Below the pieces are notes generated by a model. It was not told the origin of the DNA. It saw only the letters and a list, made by a program, of their open reading frames with translations, and did not search any database. From JBOCEF01 sp047610385 (GTDB taxonomy: Bacteria > Pseudomonadota > Alphaproteobacteria > Rhodobacterales > Rhodobacteraceae), in the NCBI GenBank assembly GCA_047610385.1, contig JBLGAC010000008.1, positions 41,346 through 105,345 of the forward strand: 64,000 bases of DNA, in the 5' to 3' direction. Shown here piece after piece: positions 1 to 8,210 of the stretch. The position numbers were made by a program, and so were the translations under genes. Positions within the stretch are counted from its first letter, which is position 1, and every line of letters begins with the position of its first letter.

Positions 1-675
1 GTACAGCCGGAACGGGTCTTCGAGGAAATCGAGCCGTTCCTGCGACGCCTCATCCCGGCTGTCGACCAGCCAGCGATAGGCGTGCAGCAGCGCGGCTGGG
101 CCAAGATACCGATCGCTGTTCCACCAGTAGCTGGGGCACGAGGTCGAGCAGCAGGCGCACATCACACATTCATACACGCCATCGAGCTTTTTGCGGTCCT
201 CGATCGACTGCAGCCATTCCTTTTCAGGGCGGGCGGTCTTGGTTTCAAGCCAAGGCATGGTCGCGGCGTGCTGCGCGTAAAAATGCGTCAGGTCTGGGAC
301 CAAGTCCTTGATCACTTCCATATGCGGCAGCGGATAGATTTTGACGTCGCCTTTGACCTCATCCAACCCATAAATGCAGGCCAGCGTGTTGATCCCGTCA
401 ATGTTCATGGCACAGGACCCGCAGATGCCTTCACGGCACGAGCGGCGGAAGGTCAGGGTCGGGTCGATCTCATTCTTGATCTTGACCAGCGCGTCCAGAA
501 CCATCGGGCCACACTTGTCCATATCAACATGATACGTGTCGATCCGCGGGTTTTTACCGCTGTCGGGATCATAACGATAGACCTTGAAGGCGCGCACATT
601 GGTGGCGCCCTGCGGCTTCGGCCAAGTCTTGCCGACTGTCATACGGGAATTCTTCGGCAGCTGGAATTCGGCCAT
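1..675 (-). CDS. sdhB: Succinate dehydrogenase iron-sulfur subunit (C-terminus cut by window edge)
   Basis: Iron-sulfur subunit of respiratory complex II; it carries electrons from the SdhA flavin to the membrane quinone site. The first 225 codons are present and the 3' end lies outside the window. The plant-type [2Fe-2S] cysteines are visible at C80, C85, C88 and C100 (motif CREGICGSC). The second domain shows the CVMCACCSTSCP cluster motif that holds the [4Fe-4S] and [3Fe-4S] centres. The ATG at 675 gives the usual N-terminus MAEFQLPKNS and has a purine-rich stretch upstream. It is the last visible gene of the sdhC-sdhD-sdhA operon and is separated from sdhA by a methyltransferase gene. Identity is secure. 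Confidence 0.97.
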   Translation of the reverse strand, partial: MAEFQLPKNSRMTVGKTWPKPQGATNVRAFKVYRYDPDSGKNPRIDTYHVDMDKCGPMVLDALVKIKNEIDPTLTFRRSCREGICGSCAMNIDGINTLACIYGLDEVKGDVKIYPLPHMEVIKDLVPDLTHFYAQHAATMPWLETKTARPEKEWLQSIEDRKKLDGVYECVMCACCSTSCPSYWWNSDRYLGPAALLHAYRWLVDSRDEASQERLDFLEDPFRLY

Positions 676-714
676 AATCTCGCTCCTTACGGGGTCCGGC
701 TTTCGCCGGTCAGG

Positions 715-1476
715 TCAGTTGGTCGGCGCTGCGGGTTTGCGCGCCAGGAAAATCTTTTCGCCGCGGTGAAGGGCGTGGTCGCCCACCATCGGCTCAGTCG
801 CGGCAAAGACGGTCAGGTCGAACCCGGCGGCGCGGATGCGGTCGGCGAAATCACGGCCATACATGCGCAGATGGTCGGGGTCGGTGGCGCGCAAGGCGCG
901 GTCTTCGGCGCTGGCATCGGGCAGCTCCAGCGTCTTGTCCCAGCCTTCGACCAGCGGCACGGTCAGCACTGCCAGCCCGCCAGGGGCCAGGATGCGGGCC
1001 ATTTCCGCCAGCGCCGCCGCGTCGTCCACATGTTCAAGCACATGGTTCGCGATCACCGCATCAAACGTCCCGTCAGCCACCCCATTCATCGCCGTGATGT
1101 CGATGGTTAGGTCATAGTCGTCATGGATGTCGGCGGTCAGATACGCCGCAACGCGGGGTCGGATCAGCGCGGACAGCGCAGATTCGGCGGCGAAATGCAG
1201 CACGCGGGCGCCTTTCAGCGCGCTTGGATCGCTGGCCAGCCACAGCGCAAACAGGCGGTGCCGCGGGCGGCTGTCGCAGTTCGGGCACCAGATGGCGGGC
1301 TTGTGGCGCACCGGGCTGAAGCGCCCCACATAACCGCAGATCGGGCAGGTTTTCACTGGCCCACCATGCGTCAGCGCGGTGAAATGGTCCACAGCCCGCC
1401 GGGCGCGCAGGTCAAGAACCTGCGCGATGTCCGCATGTGTGCGGGCAAGAGGGGTTCCGGGGGCGGTGGGTTTCAT
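715..1476 (-). CDS. Zinc-ribbon class I SAM-dependent methyltransferase inside the sdh operon
   Basis: A 253-residue predicted methyltransferase of unknown substrate. The N-terminal part has a C-X2-C / C-X2-C zinc ribbon (CPICGYVG near residue 44 and CPNCDSRPRHR near 64). This is followed by a Rossmann-type core: the ADIHDDYDLTIDIT segment fits the SAM-binding acidic loop, and IANHVLEHVDD matches the post-motif II helix. The CP-x-C-x-S-x-x-RHR style ribbon is common in small methyltransferases, many of them near polysaccharide genes. The start codon shares one base with the sdhA stop (TGATG), which suggests translational coupling, and 39 bases separate its stop from sdhB. It is therefore transcribed with complex II subunits. 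A role in SDH assembly or modification is only inference. Confidence 0.85.
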   Translation of the reverse strand: MKPTAPGTPLARTHADIAQVLDLRARRAVDHFTALTHGGPVKTCPICGYVGRFSPVRHKPAIWCPNCDSRPRHRLFALWLASDPSALKGARVLHFAAESALSALIRPRVAAYLTADIHDDYDLTIDITAMNGVADGTFDAVIANHVLEHVDDAAALAEMARILAPGGLAVLTVPLVEGWDKTLELPDASAEDRALRATDPDHLRMYGRDFADRIRAAGFDLTVFAATEPMVGDHALHRGEKIFLARKPAAPTN

Positions 1477-3278
1477 CAGAAGGTGCGGACCTTGGGTGCG
1501 ATGCGCTTCAGGGCGATGCCGCCTTCGGCCTCGGTGGTCAGCGGATCGACGATGACGGGGCGGTGGCTCAGGGTCACTGATGCGCCATCGACGCGGCTGA
1601 TGGTGTGCACGCGCCAGTTTTCATCATCGCGGGTTGGGTGGTCTTCGTGGGCATGGGCACCGCGGCTTTCGGTGCGGGCCTCAGCGCCGACGATGGTCGC
1701 CAGCGCGTTGGGCATCAGGTTCGCCAGCTCCAGCGTCTCCATAAGGTCGGAGTTCCAGATCAGGCTGCGGTCGGTCACCTTGATGTCGGCCATCTTGCCG
1801 GCGATGGCGGTCATCTTTTCCACGCCTTCGGACAGGGTCTTGGAGGCGCGGAACACCGCGGCATCCGACTGCATGGTTTTCTGCATCTCAAGGCGCAATT
1901 CAGCGGTCGGGATCGCGCCGTCTGCATAGCGCAGGGCGTCGAGACGGTCGAACGCCTTGTCGATCGCGGCCTTGGGCGCTTTGGGAACAGCGGTGTCGGG
2001 GTCCAGCACCTTGCCCGCGCGGATCGCCGCGGCGCGGCCGAACACCACCAGATCGATCAGCGAGTTCGATCCGAGACGGTTCGCGCCATGCACCGATGCG
2101 CAGCCCGCCTCGCCGACAGCCATCAGGCCGGGGACCACGGCATTGCCGTTATCTGCGGTCGGGTTCAGCACTTCGCCCCAATAATTGGTGGGGATGCCGC
2201 CCATGTTATAGTGCACGGTGGGCAGAACTGGGATCGCCTCTTTGGTCAGATCAACGCCTGCGAAGATGCGCGCGGATTCTGAAATCCCCGGCAAACGCAG
2301 CGCCAGAACCTCAGGCGGCAGGTGGTTGAGGTTCAGGTGGATGTGATCGCCATGTTCCCCGACGCCGCGGCCTTCGCGGATCTCCATCGTCATGCAGCGC
2401 GAGACGTAATCGCGCGGCGCGAGGTCTTTGTAGTTGGGCGCATAGCGCTCCATGAACCGCTCACCCTCAGAGTTCGTCAGGTATCCACCCTCGCCGCGCG
2501 CACCTTCGGTGATCAGGCAGCCTGACCCGTAGATGCCGGTGGGGTGGAACTGCACGAACTCCATGTCCTGCAGCGCCAGACCCGCGCGGGCAACCATGCC
2601 GCCGCCATCGCCAGTGCAGGTGTGCGCCGAGGTGGCCGAGAAATACGCGCGTCCGTAGCCGCCGGTGGCCAGCACGACCGTTTTGGCGTTGAACACATGC
2701 ATGGTGCCGTCATCAAGCTTCCAGCACAGGACGCCCTTGCACACGCCATCTTCCATCAGCAGGTCGATGGCGAAATATTCGATGTAGAATTCCGCATTGT
2801 GCTTCAGCGACTGGCCATAAAGCGTGTGCAGAATTGCATGGCCGGTGCGGTCCGCCGCGGCGCAGGTGCGCTGCACGGGCGGGCCTTCGCCAAATTCAGT
2901 GGTGTGGCCGCCGAAGGGACGCTGGTAGATCTTGCCTTCTTCGGTGCGAGAGAAGGGCACGCCGTAATGCTCCAGCTCATACACCGCCTTGGGGGCTTCA
3001 CGCGCCAGATATTCCATGGCGTCGGTGTCGCCCAGCCAGTCTGATCCCTTGACGGTGTCGAACATGTGCCACTGCCAGTTGTCCGGGCCCATGTTGGACA
3101 GCGACGCTGCGATGCCGCCCTGGGCGGCGACCGTGTGGCTGCGGGTCGGGAACACTTTGGTGACGCAGGCGGTTTTCAGCCCCTGCTCAGCCATGCCGAG
3201 GGTGGCGCGCAGGCCCGCGCCACCGGCGCCGACCACGACCACGTCATAGTTGTGCTCGGTATATTCGTATGCGGCCAT
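1476..3278 (-). CDS. sdhA: Succinate dehydrogenase flavoprotein subunit
   Basis: Catalytic subunit of complex II (succinate to fumarate), 600 residues. The N-terminal dinucleotide-binding motif VVVVGAGGAGLRA binds FAD. SHTVAAQGGIAASL contains the histidine to which FAD is covalently attached in this family, and FHPTGIYGSG and HGANRLGSN are typical active-site and FAD-domain motifs. I chose the ATG at 3278 (MAAYEYTEHNYD) over an ATG 45 bases upstream because GGAG lies about 10 bases before it and family members begin here. The stop overlaps the following methyltransferase start by one base. sdhD lies 92 bases upstream. Confidence 0.98.
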   Translation of the reverse strand: MAAYEYTEHNYDVVVVGAGGAGLRATLGMAEQGLKTACVTKVFPTRSHTVAAQGGIAASLSNMGPDNWQWHMFDTVKGSDWLGDTDAMEYLAREAPKAVYELEHYGVPFSRTEEGKIYQRPFGGHTTEFGEGPPVQRTCAAADRTGHAILHTLYGQSLKHNAEFYIEYFAIDLLMEDGVCKGVLCWKLDDGTMHVFNAKTVVLATGGYGRAYFSATSAHTCTGDGGGMVARAGLALQDMEFVQFHPTGIYGSGCLITEGARGEGGYLTNSEGERFMERYAPNYKDLAPRDYVSRCMTMEIREGRGVGEHGDHIHLNLNHLPPEVLALRLPGISESARIFAGVDLTKEAIPVLPTVHYNMGGIPTNYWGEVLNPTADNGNAVVPGLMAVGEAGCASVHGANRLGSNSLIDLVVFGRAAAIRAGKVLDPDTAVPKAPKAAIDKAFDRLDALRYADGAIPTAELRLEMQKTMQSDAAVFRASKTLSEGVEKMTAIAGKMADIKVTDRSLIWNSDLMETLELANLMPNALATIVGAEARTESRGAHAHEDHPTRDDENWRVHTISRVDGASVTLSHRPVIVDPLTTEAEGGIALKRIAPKVRTF

Positions 3279-3370
3279 GTGCTTGGCTCCGATCAAATGT
3301 CCTGCGGGGGCGCGCGGCAGCAAGGTGGCGCGTGCCGCGCCCGCGAAAGGCTGGGGAAGGCGGGCGGCGG

Positions 3371-3751
3371 TCAGCCGCCGAACGCAATCTTCATGACAGC
3401 GAAGATGCCCGTCAGGCCGAACAGGCCGCAGAACATGATGTTCCCCAGCAGCGCCGCGGTGCGGATGCCCTTATGGTGAACATAGTCCTCAATCACCACT
3501 TGCAAGCCGAGCTGCATGTGGCGGAACACGATTGCGATGAACAGGACCGCGACGATGGCATGGAACGGGTTTTCATAGGTCGACCGCGCCGCTTCATAGT
3601 CCTGGCCCAGTGACTGCCCGAAGGGCGCCACGAACAGCACCGTCAGGGGGATCAGCGCCACCGCGGTGACCCGCTGGAGCCACCAGTGATGCGTGCCGTC
3701 TTTCGCAGAACCGAGGCCGGTGACCTTGGCGCGGGGGGTTTTATAGCTCAT
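3371..3751 (-). CDS. sdhD: Succinate dehydrogenase membrane anchor subunit D
   Basis: A 126-residue integral membrane anchor of complex II. Three hydrophobic helices are visible (about residues 28-47, 62-82 and 97-121), with the family pattern HHWWLQRVTAVAL at the N-terminus, a conserved FRHMQLGLQVVIEDY segment that contributes heme/quinone contacts, and a short C-terminal tail. It lies 25 bases after sdhC and 92 bases before sdhA, in the usual C-D-A order. SdhD is poorly conserved, so the call rests on length, topology, the VIEDY motif and gene order together. Confidence 0.95.
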   Translation of the reverse strand: MSYKTPRAKVTGLGSAKDGTHHWWLQRVTAVALIPLTVLFVAPFGQSLGQDYEAARSTYENPFHAIVAVLFIAIVFRHMQLGLQVVIEDYVHHKGIRTAALLGNIMFCGLFGLTGIFAVMKIAFGG

Positions 3752-3776
3752 GTGATCTGTTCCCTCTCGCGCGGCC

Positions 3777-4163
3777 TCAGGCCGCGATGACCCAGGTCAT
3801 CAGCGTCAGTGCGCCCGAAGCGACCAACACGATCTGACCGGAGAACGTGACCTGCTCCATCTCAAAGCCGTAGCCGAGATCCCACCACAGGTGCCGGATG
3901 CCGTTGCAAAAATGAAAGGCCAGCGCCCAGGTGGAACCCATCATGATCAGCGTGCCGACCCAGCTGGTGACGATCCCGTCGGCGAAGGCGAAATATTCAG
4001 GCCCTGAGGCCGCGGCCAGCAGCCACCACACCGTCAGAGCTGCGCCAAGCGCGAGTCCCACGCCGGTCGCCCGGTGCAGGATCGACAGCACTGAGGTGAT
4101 CTGCGGGCGATACACCTGCAGGTGCGGTGAAAGGGGGCGGCTGCCCCGGTTGACGTCTGCCAT
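3777..4163 (-). CDS. sdhC: Succinate dehydrogenase cytochrome b556 subunit
   Basis: A 128-residue cytochrome b subunit of complex II. It starts with the family signature RPLSPHLQVYRPQITSVLS and RATGVGLALG, and the HFCNGIRHLWWDLG motif carries the histidine that ligates heme b. Three membrane helices are visible. An open frame extends 62 codons upstream, but that stretch is low-complexity and lacks family similarity, so I start at the ATG at 4163 (MADVNRG). It is the first gene of the sdh operon. The 337-base region before it holds a plausible promoter and a three-site palindrome array. Confidence 0.96.
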   Translation of the reverse strand: MADVNRGSRPLSPHLQVYRPQITSVLSILHRATGVGLALGAALTVWWLLAAASGPEYFAFADGIVTSWVGTLIMMGSTWALAFHFCNGIRHLWWDLGYGFEMEQVTFSGQIVLVASGALTLMTWVIAA

Positions 4164-4281
4164 GCTTTTCCCCTGACGATCGAGTGCGGGCGCAAACTGC
4201 GCCGCGCGAGGATATTCGTCGCAGCGGGGGCGGGGGCCTAGGGCCGTCGGGCCTGCGCTCCACCACATCCGCGCGGTGTCT

Positions 4282-4309
4282 CTATAACAGGGGGCACTTG
4301 CGTTTCCAA
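4282..4309 (-). promoter_or_regulatory. Predicted sigma-70-type promoter of sdhC
   Basis: Read on the minus strand, TTGGAA (4309-4304) and TTATAG (4287-4282) are separated by 16 bases. This would start transcription near 4275 and leave about 110 bases of leader before sdhC. The elements are good but not perfect matches and were found by eye, so another start site closer to the palindromes is possible. Confidence 0.4.
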
Positions 4310-4390
4310 AGGGGCGCAGGTGCTTTAGCGGCGTTTTCACGCGGGTCATGGTGCGGCGTCTGTGGAAAATTTCAAGCTTTCGACGCAGTT

Positions 4391-4440
4391 TGTGATCACA
4401 CGCGCAGGGCTGTGATCACAGCCATATGGTTGTGATCACA
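4391..4440. promoter_or_regulatory. Three perfect TGTGATCACA palindromes in exact 20-bp phase upstream of sdhCDAB
   Basis: Identical 10-base palindromes sit at 4391-4400, 4411-4420 and 4431-4440, so their centres are exactly 20 bases apart, about two helical turns. The middle one extends to a 14-base perfect palindrome (4409-4422) and the third to TTGTGATCACAA. The intervening 10-base spacers differ in sequence, so this is not a simple tandem duplication. The array lies in the only upstream region of the sdh operon, about 228 bases before the sdhC start and 50 bases beyond the convergent end of the hydratase gene. The layout fits a cooperative operator for a dimeric regulator; the GT-N4-AC core resembles some GntR-family sites. 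The regulator is not identified here. Confidence 0.75.
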
Positions 4441-4500
4441 AATCGTGCGACGGACAGGCATTCCACACAGAATCAATCAAGAATACCGCGCCGCGCCAGA

Positions 4501-5559
4501 TCACATCGGGATCAACGCCCAGATGTCGAGGTCCAGCAGCACGCCCGGCGCATATTTGCCGTCCTCGGTGCGCAAGGGGCCGGGGGCCGGATCGTCCTTG
4601 ACCGCCACCAGCCGCAGACGCAGCGCGCCGACACCGGGGGCGGCTGTCTCAGCCTTGTCCAGCACCTCGGACCACGCATAGATCGTGTCGCCTGCAAAAC
4701 ACGGTGCCACATGGGCCCCGGCATTGATCGCCGCCACGGTCTGCGCGTTGGCCAGCCCGTTGAAGCTGAGCGCGCGGGCCAGGCTGATGACATGCCCGCC
4801 ATAGATCAGGCGCTGGCCGCCGTCGCGCGCCTGTTTGTTGAAATGCACTTTGGCGGTGTTTTGCCAAAGGCGGGTGGCCATCATGTGCTCAGCCTCTTCG
4901 ATGGTGACGCCATCCACATGGTCGATCCGTTCCCCCACCGCATAGTCGCCCCAGCGATGTGGCTCCCCAGCGGCGGTGAAATCATAGGTGGTGAAATCGA
5001 GGCCTGACCGGATCGCCAGCTCGCCGGGGTCCACCACGTGGGCAAGATCAGGCACCACAGTTTCGGGCGTGGGCGCGGCGGCGTCGCGTTTCCGGACCAT
5101 CACCCAGCGCGCCCAGGTCAGCACCGGCGTGCCGGTCTGGTTTACGGCGGTGGAGCGGACATAAACCACCCCGGTCTTGCCGTTGGAGTTCTGCTTGAGG
5201 CCGATGACCTCCGAGCTGGTCGAGATCGTGTCGCCGGAATAGACGGGCGCAAGGAACCGGCATTCGGCATAGCCAAGGTTCGCCACTGCGTTCAGTGAAA
5301 TGTCAGGCACGGTTTTGCCGAACGCGATGTGGAACGCGGCCAGATCCTCAAGTGGGCTTTTCGGAAGGCCTGACGCCCGCGCGAATTCATCTGACGACCA
5401 CAGCGCAAAGCGCGACGGATACAGCGCGCCATACAGCGCCCGGTCCCCGTCAGTCACTGTTCGAGGGGTGGCGTGGGGCAGGATCTGCCCGATCGCAAAA
5501 TCCTCAAAGAAATTGCCTGGGTTGGTCTTGGCACCAGAGGCGGTGGAATGATCTGTCAT
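4501..5559 (-). CDS. mch: Mesaconyl-CoA hydratase (MaoC-type double hotdog dehydratase)
   Basis: A 352-residue MaoC-like protein with two hotdog modules, as in mesaconyl-CoA (beta-methylmalyl-CoA) dehydratases of the ethylmalonyl-CoA pathway, which reversibly hydrate mesaconyl-CoA to beta-methylmalyl-CoA. Visible features are FFEDFAIGQILPHATPRTVT at the N-terminus, ALWSSDEFARASGLPKSPLED, and in the second half NKQARDGGQRLIYGGHVISL and APCFAGDTIYAWSEVLD. The start is the ATG at 5559 (MTDHSTASG), preceded by AAGG, rather than an ATG 84 bases upstream. A malyl-CoA thioesterase-like gene 7 kb away supports the pathway assignment. The exact substrate is inferred from family and context. The 291 bases upstream, to 5850, hold no gene that I can support. 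Confidence 0.88.
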   Translation of the reverse strand: MTDHSTASGAKTNPGNFFEDFAIGQILPHATPRTVTDGDRALYGALYPSRFALWSSDEFARASGLPKSPLEDLAAFHIAFGKTVPDISLNAVANLGYAECRFLAPVYSGDTISTSSEVIGLKQNSNGKTGVVYVRSTAVNQTGTPVLTWARWVMVRKRDAAAPTPETVVPDLAHVVDPGELAIRSGLDFTTYDFTAAGEPHRWGDYAVGERIDHVDGVTIEEAEHMMATRLWQNTAKVHFNKQARDGGQRLIYGGHVISLARALSFNGLANAQTVAAINAGAHVAPCFAGDTIYAWSEVLDKAETAAPGVGALRLRLVAVKDDPAPGPLRTEDGKYAPGVLLDLDIWALIPM

Positions 5560-5850
5560 GATTGCACCTTGTCGCGAAACTATATTGCGGTGCACCATAG
5601 CGGCGTCCGGCGTGGGCGCAAGCGCTGCGCGGTCACGGGCCACGGGGACAGGTGCGCAACGCCAACCCGCGCCGCTGGACCGGGCGGTGCCAAGCGCGTG
5701 GCGGTGATGGCGGCGCGTCCCTTCGGCGGGGTGCTCTCCCGCCCGTCGACGACCTGGCGGCCGCCTCCCGTTGGGCGGGGCGCCGCGCGCCGGGGGCTGG
5801 TAGGGGCGGCGGGTGAGGCACCCGCGCGGCGAGACATCGGGCGGCGCGCG

Positions 5851-6054
5851 TCAGAGCTGCCCGAGCTTCACCTCAGGCGCATACTCGGCCTCGACCTCCT
5901 TGGTCACGGCTTGGCCGCAGCGCACCACGCCGCGGGCCGCATCGAAGGCCATGGTGGGGGTGCCATACAGCACCCAGCCCTTGCTCAGCGCTTCGGTCAC
6001 CTTGTGGCAGAAGGTGGATGTGTCGTCCTCGGTCAGCAGTCGATATGCGATCAT
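5851..6054 (-). CDS. DUF1737 small protein
   Basis: A 67-residue soluble protein of unknown function matching the DUF1737 pattern: MIAYRLLTEDDTSTFCHKV, then EALSKGWVLYGTPTMAFD. It begins 5 bases after the NnrU-like gene ends, so the two are probably cotranscribed. The frame continues upstream without a stop through the NnrU gene, but only this last part resembles a known family. The ATG at 6054 is chosen for that reason. Confidence 0.8.
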   Translation of the reverse strand: MIAYRLLTEDDTSTFCHKVTEALSKGWVLYGTPTMAFDAARGVVRCGQAVTKEVEAEYAPEVKLGQL

Positions 6055-6059
6055 GGCGG

Positions 6060-6623
6060 TCAGCCCGGAAACGGCGACACGCCGGCCAGCATGTGCAGCC
6101 CGACGACGGCCCCGAACACCACCAGCGTGATGGCCAGAAGAATGAAGTCCTTTTTGCGATGCGCCGGCGCGGGTTTGACCCAAGCCTCCTTGCGGCTGTT
6201 GATCAGGATGATCGACGCCACAGCCCAAATCAGCATTCCCCCGAACAGAATCGCCGAGGCGAGGTCGCCGTTCACGATAAGGTGCGCAGCCGCCCAGACG
6301 ATGACCGACAGCAGCATCGGATGACGCACATACCGCTTGGCGTTGCCCTTTGAATGCGCCGCGCCAAACAGCGCGATGGCGATCAGCATCAGCAGATTGT
6401 TGATATGGACCATGAAGCTGGGCGGATACCAGACACCCGTCGCCTCCGCTTGTTGGTAGCCGATCACCATCATCACGACTGAGGCGAGGATCAACACCGC
6501 GATCAGCCCTTTTGACCGCCCTTCGCCAAGCTTGGCGGTCAGCGCAGCGCGCTGTGCAGGCATCGCGGGTTTGAAGAAATGCGCGGCGAACCAGAGCGCG
6601 AGCCCGAGGATCAGAAGGGTCAT
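6060..6623 (-). CDS. NnrU-family integral membrane protein
   Basis: A 187-residue polytopic inner-membrane protein of the NnrU family, named after a gene in denitrification clusters; its biochemical role is unknown. The sequence begins MTLLILGLALWFAAHFFK and has hydrophobic segments at about residues 3-20, 42-60, 75-95, 110-140 and 160-180. The family-typical YVRHPMLLSVIVWAAAHL lies in the middle. The ATG at 6623 is preferred over one 18 bases upstream by analogy with family N-termini. No denitrification genes are nearby; its neighbours are DUF1737 and mesaconyl-CoA hydratase. Confidence 0.85.
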   Translation of the reverse strand: MTLLILGLALWFAAHFFKPAMPAQRAALTAKLGEGRSKGLIAVLILASVVMMVIGYQQAEATGVWYPPSFMVHINNLLMLIAIALFGAAHSKGNAKRYVRHPMLLSVIVWAAAHLIVNGDLASAILFGGMLIWAVASIILINSRKEAWVKPAPAHRKKDFILLAITLVVFGAVVGLHMLAGVSPFPG

Positions 6624-6786
6624 GGAGCGGTTCCTTGGCAAAATGGTTTTGGCGACGATAACACCGCCGCCGCTGGGGTCCAGTGACGATACCGCGCCAC
6701 AAGCGCCGGGGTCGCACGCGCGACATTTGCAGCGCGCCGCGGGTGCCTCGGTCCCGCGGGTGCAGGGGGTGGGGCGGCGCTTCCCA

Positions 6787-7467
6787 TCAGACGCCCAGCA
6801 GGCGGTCGCGGATCTCAGGCGTCAGGGCGGCGGGCGGCCCGTGCCACGCGGTAGCACCCTTTTCCAATATCGTGCAGCGGTCGGCGATGGCGGTCAGTTC
6901 GCGCAGGGTTTTGTCGACCAGCAGGATCGCCAGGCCTTCAGCCTTCAGCGCCCTTACCGCAGCCCAGATTTCTGCGCGGATCACGGGGGCGAGGCCCTCT
7001 GTCGCCTCGTCCAATATCAACAGCTTGGGGTTGGTCATCAGCGCCCGGCCGATGGCGAGCATCTGCTGCTCTCCGCCCGACAAGGTTGCGGCGGTCTGTT
7101 TGCGCCGCTCAGCAAGGCGCGGGAACAGCGCGTTCACCCGCGCCGCGTCCCACAGGCCGGGGCGGGCGGTGGCGGTCAGGTTTTCCTCAACGCTCAGCGG
7201 CCCAAAACAGCGCCGCCCCTCGGGAACCAGCCCAAGGCCGAGGCGCGCGGCTTTGTAGGCCGGCATCCCGGCCAGATCATGCCCAAGAAACCGGATTGTT
7301 CCGGCCCGGTGCGGCGTCAGGCGGCAGATCGACCGGATGGTGGTGGTTTTGCCCATGCCGTTGCGGCCCATCAGGGCGTGAACTTCGCCTGCCGCGACAG
7401 ACAACGACACGCCGAACAGCGCCTGCGAGGGGCCATAGAAGGTCTCAACGCCCGCAAGCTCCAACAT
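6787..7467 (-). CDS. livF: Branched-chain amino acid type ABC transporter ATP-binding protein LivF
   Basis: A 226-residue cytoplasmic ATPase of an HAAT-family importer. Walker A is GRNGMGKTTT, the signature is LSGGEQQMLAIGRAL, and Walker B is LLILDEATEGL. LivF-type features are the MLELAGVETFYG start and HRAGTIRFLGHDL. Its start overlaps the livG stop by one base (TGATG). It is the last gene of the livH-M-G-F operon. The liv symbol denotes the family, not a proven substrate; members also import aromatic and organic acids. Confidence 0.93.
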   Translation of the reverse strand: MLELAGVETFYGPSQALFGVSLSVAAGEVHALMGRNGMGKTTTIRSICRLTPHRAGTIRFLGHDLAGMPAYKAARLGLGLVPEGRRCFGPLSVEENLTATARPGLWDAARVNALFPRLAERRKQTAATLSGGEQQMLAIGRALMTNPKLLILDEATEGLAPVIRAEIWAAVRALKAEGLAILLVDKTLRELTAIADRCTILEKGATAWHGPPAALTPEIRDRLLGV

Positions 7468-8210
7468 CAGTCATCCCCCAGATAGGCGGCACGCACGCCT
7501 GCATCTGCGCGGATCGCGGCACCGCCCCCGTGCGCGATCACCCGGCCCGCGACCAGCACGGAGATGCGGTCCGCCAGCCGGAACACCGCGTCCATGTCAT
7601 GCTCCACCAGCAGAATCGGGACCTCATGCTTCAGGGCCTCCAGCAATTGGGTCAGTTCGGCTGATCCTTCGGGGCCAAGACCGGCCATCGGTTCGTCCAG
7701 CAGCAGCGCCTTGGGGGCGCCGGCCAGCGCGCACGCGACCTCAAGCCGGCGGCGTTCGCCGTGGGACAGTTCGGCCACCGGCAGGTCGGCGCGCGCCGAC
7801 AGGCCAACACGGGCCAGGGCTGCGTCGGCGGCGCCTCGTACCGCCGCATCCATGCGGATCGGGCGCAGAAACCCCCACGCCCCCCCGCGCGGCGCCATTG
7901 CGGCCAGCATTGCGTTGCGCCTTGCGGACAAGGGCATCGCCAAGGACGACACCTGAAAGCTGCGCCCCAGCCCCAGCCTTGCGCGGGCGGCGACCGGCAG
8001 CGCGGTCACGTCGTGGCCCATCAGGTGGATGGTGCCAGCATCAGGTGCGATCCACCCGGCGATCTGGCCGATCAGCGTGGATTTCCCGGCGCCATTGGGG
8101 CCGATCAGGGCGTGGATTTCGCCCGGTCTCAGGTCAAGCGACACGTCGTCAGTGGCCACCAGGCCGCCAAAGGATTTGCACAAACCTGCGACCGACAGCA
8201 CCTCAGTCAT
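7467..8210 (-). CDS. livG: Branched-chain amino acid type ABC transporter ATP-binding protein LivG
   Basis: A 247-residue ATPase partner of LivF. Walker A is GPNGAGKSTLIGQI, the signature is LSHGERRRLEVACAL, and Walker B is ALLLDEPMAGL. It keeps the LivG-type RLGLGRSFQVSSL stretch. It overlaps livM by 8 bases upstream and livF by one base downstream, so the cassette is tightly coupled. Confidence 0.93.
   Translation of the reverse strand: MTEVLSVAGLCKSFGGLVATDDVSLDLRPGEIHALIGPNGAGKSTLIGQIAGWIAPDAGTIHLMGHDVTALPVAARARLGLGRSFQVSSLAMPLSARRNAMLAAMAPRGGAWGFLRPIRMDAAVRGAADAALARVGLSARADLPVAELSHGERRRLEVACALAGAPKALLLDEPMAGLGPEGSAELTQLLEALKHEVPILLVEHDMDAVFRLADRISVLVAGRVIAHGGGAAIRADAGVRAAYLGDD

Noticed and set aside
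82..1110. Long plus-strand open frame across sdhB and the methyltransferase
   Set aside because: It is antisense to clearly conserved genes and its translation has no family features; it is a by-product of high GC third positions.
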